Assembly: GCF_037975245.1 (NCBI RefSeq)
Contig: NC_092571.1
Location: 19,984,917-20,048,916 of the forward strand
Direction of reading: 5' to 3'
DNA: 64,000 bases
Origin: Apostichopus japonicus
Taxonomy: Eukaryota; Echinodermata; Holothuroidea; Aspidochirotida; Stichopodidae
Positions 26,639 through 37,394 of the stretch are shown in pieces. The notes under the pieces were generated by a model, which saw only the letters and a list, made by a program, of their open reading frames with translations, searched no databases and was not told the DNA's origin. Each line of letters begins with the position of its first letter. The stretch's first letter is position 1. A program made the position numbers and the translations under genes.

Positions 26639-26842
26639 CTATTTGGAAGTACTCCTGTGTAAAGGCTCGGTATAGGTGTCAACAACTCCAATTACTGGAG
26701 AAAGTACAGTGGTCATGTGGTCAGAAACAATTGTACTTTCCGGAGTGCCACAGAGTGGGGGTGTGGGGGGGGGGGGTTGTTCATCACTTAAACATTCTGA
26801 AGTCATTTGTGAGAGAGACTTTACATTGTAATGAAGAGACAC
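26639..26842 (-). CDS. Candidate ORF or terminal exon with proline run
   Basis: A 67-codon frame. An acceptor-like CTCTCTCACAAATGACTTCAG lies inside it, so an exon would start near 26793. The protein has a Pro run from a C tract and then CGTPESTIVSDHMTTVLSPV, with a hydrophilic end TEPLHRSTSK. The overlapping homopolymer makes this suspect. No family is recognised. Confidence 0.2.
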   Translation of the reverse strand: MSLHYNVKSLSQMTSECLSDEQPPPPTPPLCGTPESTIVSDHMTTVLSPVIGVVDTYTEPLHRSTSK

Positions 26843-27277
26843 ATGAGAATGAGAACATTTATGAAGTTACATCTCGAATTTAGCAACTTGAATATAATAA
26901 AATATCTGCTAGATTTATACTATGAGTTAAGTTTCACTTCAGCAAGGTGCTAAGTCATGAAATACTAGCTCTGACCTAGTAATCGTTGGAAGTCTATGAT
27001 GAGATAAATTTGCAAGAAGTTATTAAACTTCATAAAAGCATAAAAAAAATCACTGTTATAAAGAATAATTATTGTAGAGTAAGGCCTTATAAACCTTAAC
27101 TTCGTTGCACCCTCCCCTCCCCCAACCCCACCCACCCCCTATTCCGTATTATTACAGACTACCTTTCGAGTAAACGAGTGGTACGCGACTAATCGGTCTT
27201 AAATAACTAAAAAATTATTAAAACTAATAAATAAGTTAAATAAATGTTATTTGTTTCATGGAGAGTTTAAAATCTGT

Positions 27278-27464
27278 CAGTGACGTCATACTTTTCAAGA
27301 AAAGTCTCCCAGGAAAGAAACTGGGCACGAAAACCAAGCTACCGAACGACTGATCCGCTCTCATCCCCAGTCCCCTTGCATCGAGACTGTGACTGTGTGA
27401 TCATCGTCGGGTGTGCATCACCATTCTCCTCGAAAGGGAACAGATACTACACAGTGACGTCATA
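27278..27464 (-). mobile_element. Short retroposed element with 13-bp target duplication
   Basis: The 161-bp insert 27291-27451 is bracketed by a perfect 13-bp direct repeat CAGTGACGTCATA (27278-27290 and 27452-27464). Read on the minus strand it starts TGTAGTATCTGTTCCCTTT, passes through CACAGTCTCGATGCAAGGGG and GAGCGGATCAGTCGTT, and ends TTTTCTTGAAAAG. The same ordered blocks recur at 56054-56250, 56889-57136 and weakly at 16380-16530. The plus strand gives an attractive open frame ending at a CAG/GTAAGAG donor, but the repeat copies explain it better than an exon. The duplication length and 5'-shortened copy suggest target-primed retroposition (SINE-like). Confidence 0.65.
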
Positions 27465-28689
27465 TCAGGTAAGAGATTTCGCATACAAATATCACTACAC
27501 TCATAACGGCTTATAATTTGATACCTGCAATTATCTACTTCAACTACAGAGATGACGTGATCAAGTGCATAATATCCCCTCTGGATCAAAATAAAACCGG
27601 AGAGCTATCTAAGCGAAATATTTCACCAACGTAACATCAAACTATATATTGATCTCAATTGAAAATGACTCACGGTAAATTTGCCTTCTTTCACTATTTG
27701 GACTTCCCGTATTTCAGTCAACATCGATGTTTATTCAGCTTTCAAATGAATATTCATGACCATAAGCCCACATGCTATTGTCCTGTATTGTATTTCTTTA
27801 CTATCTCTACTTTACATTTTGATATTTATGTTTTCCGAGACTATTTCATAAAACGAAGACGATATCCATAAAATTCTCTCTTTCAATATTTAAATCTGAC
27901 TTGTCGACTTTTGTGACTATTGTTTCAAATATCTTGACCTACAGTAAAATGAGATGTGCTCTCTTTACGACACAATACATCATCACCTTCATTCATCAGC
28001 AAAAGAGAATTTAGCAAATGAAAATAAATTAATTCATGAATTCATGACATATTAATAAATAAGTAAATAAATAGTTGCGTTATTGCCAACAAGTTGTTCG
28101 AATTATGTACGGCCCGAAAAACTTGGCGACGTTTTATATGAATCAGACCGTCTAGCCAAATCCCAAGTGAATTTTATTTTTCATCTACACTTTTGCGTTT
28201 TTAATTTCATTTTCTATTATTTCGTGTGATGAAAGTTGATGAAACGCCTCAAAGTTAAGACAATGTAGGCTTACCAAAATACTTAAAATTACCGAAAATA
28301 TTTCATTTTTTGCTTTCTATACAAGCAGATTATTAAACTTTATTCCAAATAGCTAAAGGAGTACAGACATTTATCGACCCTCATGTTCATATCAAATTTC
28401 TGAGCTGGGATACATAAAATATCATGTTTTCATTATTTGAAAGTGCCATTACACGCCCAAAAGCGTAGGGGGTTATGCACATTAACTTGATCCTGTCTCC
28501 GGTTGAAATGTATTCTTGGTTACAGTTTTAGTAAATTTTCTTTGTTCGCTAATTTTCAGTTCTGTCGTTTAATTGTATCGATTATAGAAACAAAATCTAT
28601 AACGGTAACAGATCAATTAAAAGACATCAAATAAATACATAAAAAGTAAATATTTTAGACAAATACGAATGTTATGAAAATAATGTTTG

Positions 28690-29605
28690 TGGTGGCTAGT
28701 ATAGTTATTCACAGTAGAGAAATACTCGTTTGGTTTCTATGGTGATAGGGACGTTAAATCGGTGTGTGTGTGTGATAGTTAATTTGCCTTCCACAACAAA
28801 AAACACAATTTCATTTGCCATGGTAAATAATGTGTTTGGTGGCTAATAAATACACGAATGTTAGTCGCCATAGTGATAGGAACGTTAAATGGTGTGTTTG
28901 CTTTCTAGTAGGTTTCACAACGGAGGCCCATTTTGGTTGTCATAGTGATAGGGATGGGATAATAACTGCAAGGTGTGTTTGATAGAATCAATTTGTTTTC
29001 TATAGTCATAGTGATAGTGACGGTAAATATTCTCTTTGGTGGCTGATATGTAGACTTTCAACACAGATATGCATTTTGATTGTTAAAGGCATTGAAGACT
29101 CGCCCCAAACCGCGTGCGGCCATCTGAAAAGGTTAACCCTCTGTTGCTTGCAAGTGGCGTCTTGTTCGTGTCGCTACTAAATGCAGACAGTAATGAAACG
29201 TGATACCTTGTTATCTTTAGCTGGACCTGAGATGTCCATCGCTGTATCGTTTGTATACTGTGCTGTGGGTATTGACCGCAGCTGTATGTACTGACTGTAC
29301 ACTAGTGTCTCATTACCGACGGTAGCAAGATGTGTATTTTCTGGGATTGATGGTGATGTTTAACACTTCTGTTACATCTCATTCGAAACTAGGTCAAATT
29401 ACCGGCATTAGACGTTTCTATTTGCGCCAGTCTTTTCACCCTTTAAATGGTGTGTTCGATAGCTGATAAACTTTCCCAACAGATGCCTCATTTGGTTGCC
29501 ATCGTGACAAAGATGCTGAGAAGTATCTTCTATGTCTAGCAGACTATTTCACAGCGGATAACCTATTCTGTTGGCATGGTGATAAATTGTGGTTAGATGT
29601 GTATA
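28690..29605 (+). repeat. Decayed repeat field, GTTGCCATAGTGATAGGG motif
   Basis: At least six spaced copies of a motif near TGGTTGCCATAGTGATAGGG, often followed by ACGTTAAATGGTGTGTTTG and GTGGCTAATA: near 28731, 28861, 28933, 28991, 29482 and 29570. Spacing is irregular (tens to hundreds of bp), so this is an old tandem or nested repeat. An unrelated GC-richer block at 29085-29390 sits inside the field. Confidence 0.5.
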
Positions 29606-30494
29606 CTTCATTTTTATTCGACTTATCAAAGATTTCAAAAGAGACATCCTTCCGCAATTTTCGCTATCAGGATTTACCCATAACGTGTGAGGGGATGCTG
29701 CACATGCGCACATAGACCTGTGTACGTTACTGTGCTAATGTTAATGATTCTGTCGGCCAAACCACGAATTACTCAATTTCTACCGCTATCCAAATGTCTC
29801 CTTCTTCCATACCTGTGTTGAGCTCACAGTTATACTTTACCTTTCTCTATCACAAAATTTATCATATTTTCGATTATTTTCTGTATCGCACAGACAACGC
29901 AAAAAGACTAAAATATTAATATTATGTGTATGATTTTTAGATTCCCTTCATTTCCTTCCTCAAATGGATGCATGCATGTCCAACGATACAATCAAAATAA
30001 ACTTATCAAATTAAATGAATATTTCTGTTGACACAAATAAATAAAAAGGCGAAAATATACAAATCTTTATCCAATCCATGTCTAAATTGGTTGTTGTAAC
30101 CTAATAGACTTATAGGTCAGTAGGCCGGATAAGACTAATAACCAATCACTTATTAGATTGAAAAATTTATCTTTTAATAGGATTAGGTAACGGTAAAGTC
30201 GTATTATTGCATGGAGATGTAAGAAAAAATCTCATGACAATATTTAAAAAAAAATTTAATTATGGATGTCGTATGTATTAACAGAACAAAGGGCATGTTT
30301 TTGGCTCTTGTACTGAACAGCAGAAACAGGGTATGACAAATCAAATCTGGTCTTACACTTCTCCTCCTTTACCCCCCCCCACCCTACCCCCCATTCCCAC
30401 CCCTTTCTGATTAATCACCCATATCGAACAATCATTAATTGTTTCATCAAGATACACCACGACGAAATTATTACGATTATAACCAATCTCGATT

Positions 30495-30594
30495 TTAGTC
30501 ACATGATGTGACTATAACAGTTTCGTTATGATCTGTATGAACGCAACGTAGCTCTTTGAAAGTTACAAACAATTCCAAACGTTCATTAAAACCA
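30495..30594 (-). CDS. Candidate 3'-terminal exon, unknown product
   Basis: The minus-strand acceptor is excellent: GTTTTTTTCCTCTCTCTCTATAG directly before 30594. After one leading base the frame reads GFNERLELFVTFKELRCV and ends HNETVIVTSCD before TAA, 32 codons in all. The exon would join a phase-2 intron. No family is recognised and no poly(A) signal was identified. Confidence 0.35.
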
Positions 30595-31351
30595 CTATAG
30601 AGAGAGAGGAAAAAAACATAGTTTCTTGTATATGTCCTTGAGAACGTTTTCTGAGAATGAATGTGACAAGGTTTTTTCCCATGCACTTTCCAATCGCTGT
30701 CAACATTTGAACAGCCGACTAATTATGCTCGATTCAGTGTGACGTAAATAACGTGTTGCAACTATCAACTCGGGTTCTTTTTTTTTTCAACATTAGAGCA
30801 AGATTTATTCATAGGCTGATTCACAATTCCCAGTAAAATAAAGTTTTTTCTTATTATTCTATTCTTAAAAGGGACACAACCCCATCTTTGATTTATGTCA
30901 GAGATTTTTGTGAAGAAAATCTCCCGCAAACAGCTGGAAAATATATCTTTTCTCCGTTTGAGATATACCACAGCTTAAATGTCGTGTCTGCCTGGGAGCT
31001 GTCATTTAGTAAATCTGTGATGTCATAGTTCCACTATGATCTGGAATATTTTATTTTCTCCTTGTTTTTCCTTTCATATTTGCAAGTTAGGGCTTGTGTA
31101 ACATGTAAATCCAATGTATAGTGAGCAGCATTGCAGGTTATTTGCGTTTTAATTCACAATTCTTCGTTTTTCTTTTGGAAACAAACTTAGGACGCAAAGG
31201 CCATTTTTGGAATTTTCTTGGTTGTAACTTAACAAAAATGATGGGCATTGTGAAACAGGAATATGTTCCCTTTCACAGAATTACAGAAAGTTTGTAGCAC
31301 TAGTAACAAATTTGAAGAAAGTATACGTTGGGACACATAACAGAGTATCAT

Positions 31352-32452
31352 TGCTGTGTTCTGTTATTGCTGAGTATTGTTTGCTATATTTTGTTATTGC
31401 TAAGTATTGTTTGCTGTATTTTGTTATTGCTAAGTATCGTTTGCTATATTGTGTTATTGCTGAGTATCGTTTGCTATATTCTGTTATTGCTGAGTATTGC
31501 TATATGTTTTATCGCAGATTATTTGTCATTGTTGAGTATCGTTTACTACGGTATATTCTGTTATTGGTGAGTATTGCTTTATTCGGTTATTGCTCAGTAC
31601 TATTTGCTTTATTCTGTTATTGTTGAGCATTGCGATATGTTGTTTTTTTGCAGATTATTTGTCATTGTTGAGTATCGTTTGCTCCGGCATATTCTGTTAT
31701 TGGTGAGTATTGCTTTATTCGGTTATTGCTAAGTATTGCTTGCTATATTTTGTTATTGCTAAGTATCGTTTGCTATATTCTGTTATTGCTGAGCATTGCT
31801 ATATGTTTTATTGCAGATTATTTGTCATTGTTGAGTATCGTTTACTACGGTATATTCTGTTATTGGTGAGTATTGCTTTATTTGGTTATTGCTCAGTAAT
31901 ATTTGCTTTATTCTGTTATTGCTGAGCATTGCGATATGGTTTTATTGCAGATTATTTGTCATTGTTGAGTCTCGTTTGCTACGATATATTTTGTTATTGG
32001 TGACTATTGCTTTATTCGGTTATTGCTCAGTATTGTTTGCTATATTCTGTTATTGCTGAGTATTGCTACAACGTCATTTATTGCCGAGTATTGCTTCATT
32101 ATGTCATTGCTGAATAAGTTGTTTGCTATATTATGTTATTGCTTGTTATTGCCATATTATATATATTATTGCTTAGTATTGCTCTATTCTTATATTGGTA
32201 AGTATATTGTTATATTATGTTATTGCTAAGTATATTGTTATATTCTGTTATGGCTACGTGTTATATTATGTGATTGTTAAGTATATTGTTATATTCTGTT
32301 ATTCCTACGTGTTATATTCTGTTATTGCTAAGTTTATTGTTATATTCTGTTATTGCTGAGTATATTGTTATATTCTGTTATTGCTAAGTATATTGTTAAT
32401 TTCTGTTATTGCTCAGTATATTGTTATATTCTGTTATTGCTAAGTATATTGT
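31352..32452 (+). repeat. 1.1-kb minisatellite of 30-bp then 28-bp units
   Basis: The left part has 30-bp units of the form TATTGCTGAGTATTGTTTGC plus TATATTCTGT. Because 30 is a multiple of three, frames stay open and translate as VIAEYCLLYF repeats, which is an artefact of period rather than a gene. Between 31495 and 32040 a longer higher-order unit containing TTTTATYGCAGATTATTTGTC recurs about three times. From about 32205 the unit becomes 28 bp (TTATTGCTAAGTATATTG plus TTATATTCTG). Confidence 0.95.
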
Positions 32453-32623
32453 CAGATATATGCTCTGTTCCGTCTCCCACCAAAAGTTCTAATCATTTTA
32501 CCAAATTTCTTTGATCCAAACAGAACAACCTCTTGTATATATGTTGTTTGATATCTTCATTATAAAGTCATCTAAGTTAGAGTGATTCGCAACACCTCAG
32601 CCATTTCATGTTTTCTGTTTTAG

Positions 32624-32689
32624 TCGACAAACGGCCATGACTTTCGATGTCAGACGATGGATCTTGCTGGCTTCCTCAACAATTTCTAG
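32624..32689 (+). CDS. Candidate 3'-terminal exon, 21 codons
   Basis: A strong acceptor CATTTCATGTTTTCTGTTTTAG ends at 32623. The phase-0 frame reads STNGHDFRCQTMDLAGFLNN then F and TAG. A second frame in the same interval (starting TAMTFDVRRWILLASS) stays open longer, so the frame is undecided. Nothing is recognised. The splice acceptor is the main support. Confidence 0.28.
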   Translation, partial: STNGHDFRCQTMDLAGFLNNF

Positions 32690-33036
32690 ACTTACATTTC
32701 CAAAGGTGTTGAAGAATTATCGGAAAGAACAGCATAATTGGGTTTGGACTTTTCGGAGGGGTAACATTTTCTCACTGGATCATTTTATTGAGATTTTTTT
32801 CTATCCAACTACTCAGGAAGAAAGGACAATGAAAGGACTCAGGTAAAACAAGATGACAATGAAAACGTGGTGGAGGTGATAATATATTGCTAACGCTCCC
32901 TTGTGCACTGAAAATAACTTGAACAAGCAAAGATTTGTGAAGTCGGAATCATCTTAAACGAACTTTTAAAATAATGTGACAAAGTTTACAGACAGTGGCA
33001 TATGTGTCGTTAGTGATATATGTTTGTATGTATTTT

Positions 33037-33262
33037 AGATCCTCCTGCAAGCAGGAACTCGCGAAGAAGCCATCATTGGCTTATCAAAGCCGCAAGCTGA
33101 CTGAAGTCAGTCTCTTAGATTCATATTTAACGTCCATGATTATGAATTGTCAATTGTCAACAACTCTGTAACTGAACGACAAACATTAATCTTGGAGTGA
33201 CTCGAACTCGGGACCTTATGATTGAAAGGCACCGGCTTTAACCACTGAGCTAACACTTCTTT
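33037..33262 (-). mobile_element. tRNA-derived SINE
   Basis: On the minus strand the 5' part contains an RNA polymerase III A box (TTAGCTCAGTGG, complement of 33242-33253) and, about 40 bp on, a B box (GAGTTCGAGTCA, complement of 33198-33209) at tRNA-like spacing. The acceptor and T stems do not pair properly and the anticodon arm fits poorly, so it is not a working tRNA gene. A roughly 150-bp unrelated body follows, with the palindromic patch CCTGCTTGCAGG near its end. I could not define a tail or target duplication. Confidence 0.55.
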
Positions 33263-33265
33263 GAA

Positions 33266-33297
33266 GTGGTGAGAAAATGAAGTGGTGAGAAAATGTA
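33266..33297. repeat. Two tandem 16-bp units
   Basis: AAGTGGTGAGAAAATG occurs twice back to back, immediately beyond the tRNA-like head of the SINE. Confidence 0.9.
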
Positions 33298-34768
33298 ATC
33301 GAAGTGTCGATTTCAAAACTTGCAAATGATCGTTGACCTCGTTACTTCACGTTCTTATTAGTTAAATATCTGCGCATGCGCTTCTGTCTCTTACATCAAT
33401 TTGATGTTTGTTTAAATTTCATTAAGGTAAAGAGAAATCACCAAGAAAAAAGTGACTGTAATGTCACGTGATAGTTGTTTCACATAACTTCAAGGATACC
33501 GTTTCCGACATTCACTTTCGATAACTTCAACCAAACGAAAAGATGATTGATTGACTTATAATTCCAAAGCCAAAACCGCAGTTGTGTTTCACTTTTCGAT
33601 ATTTCATCTACATCGCGTTAAAAACATCTATATGTATGCGGGTTTACTAGGGAACCAAAATATTAATCTCATATAAATATGCCAACCTAATCAAAATTCC
33701 AATTTCATGAAAGGAAATTGATCAGGTAGGTGTACCTCGATGAATAATATTTAGTCCTTTAGATTCTATTTTTTGTTTATAAATATATTTACTTCGCCGT
33801 TCTGTGGTAAGTTTTGCCTATAGCCTTTGTTTAAGCCTAACAGTCGCCTCCTCCATTATCATATACGTGTTGTCATGGGAACAGTTTAACTCTACATTTT
33901 GTACTCGGTCATTTCCTCTACCCATTTTCAGACTCTTCGATTCTTACTACAAGAGTTGAAGATCATCATTTTTTTTTTGTGACTATTTATCATTTTTAAA
34001 TTCATTTCACATTATTCACCAGGCGCCTCCAGCAATTATGAAGTACATATGGCCTCGCGCTGTGTAAAGAATCTTCACCGGTTTTTGTTTGAAAAAAACT
34101 ACTCCTGGGTTCTTGAGAACCTATCAGCACCCCCACGAATCTGTCAATTAGAGACCTTAAAAAGGGTGTTTTTATTTTTTGAAAATGATCACGGCACCGA
34201 CATAAAGGCAATTGTATTTTATAACTCTTTTCTCTTTTCTTTCTTGCTCTGATGTAGTCTTTAACGAAGGTCACAAAATGAGTAAGGAATATTTGATGAA
34301 TTTAGTTGCTAAGATAAGTAATTATCAAAATGGAAGTAATTAAGAAAACAATTGCAAAACGTGTAAATAAATATTATTCTTCACAAGCTGAAGACGCAAT
34401 CATAAGAAAAAATCGAATATTTAAAAACATGGAAATCTCACGGCGAGGTAACGGTTACAGTGTGAGGTACTTGCAACGTGCATAGTTTAAATAACATCCT
34501 GTTTTACTAAATTAAACAAAAAATATTAACGAAACCATTGCTTTTGTAAATCATCATGTACCTTGAGAAATAACAGAAGTTAAATTTGATTTGAATTTAG
34601 TCGTAGAAATGTCTACATAATTAAAATAGAATACAAGGGGTGAGGGGTATTTGTTACAGGCACACGACCTACCCCTTCTGTACCCGTCACTGAGTGTATG
34701 AGCTACTTCAGGAATTATGCCCCACCAGTCACCACAGCAAACTTTTCTAGTGACGTCACTTGCATAGG

Positions 34769-34769
<1 letters not shown>

Positions 34770-34820
<51 letters not shown>

Positions 34821-34870
34821 TATATGCATACATACATGCATACATACATACATAGATAGATATATATATT
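34770..34870. repeat. (TA)n-(CATA)n-(GATA)n microsatellite
   Basis: About 48 bp of TA, then CATA/CATG units and GATA units. A TGACGTCA palindrome lies just upstream at 34751-34758. Confidence 0.95.
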
Positions 34871-35114
34871 CAACCCCGTGCACGAAAGGATATATAATTT
34901 TCGACCTACATGCAGCTGTTAATTACCAGCATATATATGTATGGATAATATATCATGACGTTATATACATTCATCATATGTAATGGAAGAAGACATATTG
35001 CTCTAAGTGCATAATAAATTTACCTCACGTCCGAAAGTATGTTGGAGAACTGGCTGAAATGAGGCAAGTCATTGGCCTAAAACGAAGTTGTGTTGCGCTT
35101 ACCGGTACTCACAC

Positions 35115-35403
35115 TCACTGCTTCCACTTTTCACGGGGCGTGAAGACGCGGTTGGGGTGACAATGTGGTCTATAGCCAGGGGACGGGCCGAGGGTCCCCC
35201 AGCATTTACTAAAATTATTACTCCTATGTAGTATACGTGTGCATCGGACAGATCGACAAGTATGCATTGAAAAATGGGCAGATGCACGTTTCGGAGCCTT
35301 GGTAAATATTGGAGGGGGCTTATCATGCATTTGCCCCCTCAACTTTTTCATTGGGGGGGGGGGGCTGAGCCCCCCAAGCCCCCCCCTGTTCCGCCGCCAC
35401 TGT
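35115..35403 (-). mobile_element. hAT-type non-autonomous element, one end identified
   Basis: The right end reads TTCCGCCGCCACTG (35390-35403), i.e. CAGTGGCGGCGGAA inward on the minus strand. This closely resembles the terminal repeat CAGTGGCGTAGGAA of the complete element at 56492-56848. A G/C-run-rich subterminal region with complementary blocks (GGGGGGCTGAGCCCCCC) follows. The opposite terminal repeat was not located, so it may be truncated and the left limit is approximate. Overlapping open frames on both strands are proline/glycine-rich and are not considered genes. Confidence 0.45.
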
Positions 35404-36193
35404 GACCGAGTAATCGATTTACAAAATGTCTTTGCCCAGACACTTTTAAATATGTATAATATCACATGCAAAGAACAAGCATGCAGATCTGAAGATGTTC
35501 AACAGTATGGCGCGGATACAAGAGAGGGGTGTAGAACCCCCCCCCCTTGTTTTTGCAACCCCACACAAGTAGTTGATAGCACAATATAACCTTTATATCT
35601 ACTTATGGATAATACCTACGACCTGATTCATCGCCGAAATACCATAGGACCCCCCCCCTCAGACCATTTATGAGAGTCCGTTCAACGACCACATGGTCAC
35701 ACCCCTCCTTTTAAAAATAATGGTCAAAAAATGGGAGATTTCGTAAAAACAATTGAAATCATGCACTTGAGTAGTTAAGATTATATGGTCTACCTTGTTA
35801 TAGGATGTTAGCATCGAATAGTTTCGAATGACATCGCGTAACCCGTTCTCATCAATAATAAAACAACAAAGGCTTCCTATGGAGTTTTCTTATATACACA
35901 AGAGTAGGTTAGTCTACATATACATGTACCATCAACGCGTGGTAGGCTAGGTATATAGTCCGGGTAATGCCGTTTGCTTTCTAAAGCAGAATCATTTCTG
36001 ATTTTCAAGGTGTCAGCAATTTATTTATTTATACTACAATTTGTAAAACAAATGTTTATTGGAGAGTATTCAAACAGGAATATGATATTTAAAATATTCC
36101 TGAGAGAGATGTTAAGCTGGTAACTGAACCAGATGCTTAAACTTTGGGCACAACCTTGGATTAAAATCTTGCTTGCCTAAACTATAGGTTAGA

Positions 36194-36433
36194 TTACAGA
36201 TAAAGAACGGCTTCACCAAAATATGAGATGGACGAAAAATGTTTCCTGAGATGAGGCACAGAAAGGATCACCATATTTATCTTCTTGTGTTTCATTTTGC
36301 CATCATCGTATTGATACCGCCTCTCGTTTTTCTCGGTCAGTTTATCCGAAAGTATTTTTAAATAACCCAATGTCAGCCTTCCTATCTGACGGATTATTCG
36401 TAATATATCTCGCAAATGCAACAGCTCGGTTAG
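36194..36433 (-). CDS. Candidate 3'-terminal exon, 79 codons, unknown product
   Basis: An acceptor-like AATACTGTTGTCGATAG precedes 36433 on the minus strand. The frame then stays open for 79 codons to TAA. It starts LTELLHLRDILRIIRQIGRL, an amphipathic leucine/isoleucine helix, continues into a charged region (SDKLTEKNERRYQYDDGK, then KMKHKK) and ends with a more hydrophobic tail. The helix could be a coiled coil. Charged, lysine/glutamate-rich composition is unlike the surrounding spacer. No family is recognised. An upstream in-frame TAG coincides with the acceptor, as expected at an exon edge. Confidence 0.4.
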   Translation of the reverse strand, partial: LTELLHLRDILRIIRQIGRLTLGYLKILSDKLTEKNERRYQYDDGKMKHKKINMVILSVPHLRKHFSSISYFGEAVLYL

Positions 36434-36507
36434 CTATCGACAACAGTATTTCTACTTTAAAGGGAGAGAGGGATTTCAAGCGAGGTAAACGCAAGAAGAA
36501 AGAAGAA

Positions 36508-36519
36508 TTAACCGGTTAA
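36508..36519. promoter_or_regulatory. TTAACCGGTTAA palindrome (Grainyhead/CP2-like core)
   Basis: A perfect 12-bp palindrome containing AACCGGTT, the known Grainyhead-family binding core, followed by an overlapping half (TCGGTTAAT). It lies about 75 bp upstream of the minus-strand candidate exon at 36194-36433. No function has been shown. Confidence 0.35.
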
Positions 36520-37394
36520 TCGGTTAATCAAGATGAACATGTTAGCCGCATTTTAACGAATGAACACAATGTTCGGTTCTTGTTATTAACTACTTTGATT
36601 TACCGTATAGAATTCCTGCCTGCCCCCACCCAATGACTATAAGAATGGATCGTTTTATTACTGAAGATAATTCTAGAATTAAGGGAATGCTTTATTTTAG
36701 CACCAACATTTGCAAAACCTACTCTAGAGGGAGACAAAAATAGAAGGAAAAGTGATGATTTGAAACATCGAGAGGTTACAATAATATCCCTTAAAAACTT
36801 GCCCAAACCATGTGGTCTTGTGCTTGAAAGATCATCAAAACAATGATATCAACTTTAGTAAAATGTGTCAAACGTTACTTTGATTTTTGCGAAAATTTGC
36901 TAATTATAGGAACATATCTACATACATATACATATGTTCAATATATGCTAATAATAATATCAGGTGTGCTTTTCCTTTCAACGTTAATCTTTTTCCGATC
37001 TTGTATAGGAGATAACTTTATTGAGATTAAATGCAAGACGGAATTAAGCCCAAATATGTTAATATGCAATAATGTGTAGTAGTTAGGCTGTGACTACAAG
37101 ATGTCAAACTTAAATACGGAAGTGACGAATCACTCCCAAAATGGTGCAGTTTCCTCTGCTATTAAAATAAGGATAAGACAAGCATAATTTAATTATAAAA
37201 ATTCTCTGTTTGATTTCTTTTATTTTCTTGGTTTTAAACTTTAGTTTTCCTTTAAACACATCACCATGTGTCAAACTTTGTGGAAAACACAAAACGTTTT
37301 TTTTTTTTCCTTCAAAATACATATATATATATATAAATATATTGTGGGGCTCCGTTTGGTAATCGAGAAGAAAGTTTTGAAGGAAAAATATCAC

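Noticed and set aside
27280-27516. ORF ending at a CAG/GTAAGAG donor
   Set aside because: The interval is a copy of the short repeat also at 56 and 57 kb, flanked by a target duplication.
31312-32229. Open frames encoding VIAEYCLLYF-like repeats
   Set aside because: They arise from a 30-bp tandem unit whose length is a multiple of three; they decay where the unit becomes 28 bp.
33198-33262. tRNA gene
   Set aside because: A and B boxes are present but the acceptor, anticodon and T stems do not pair; better explained as a SINE head.
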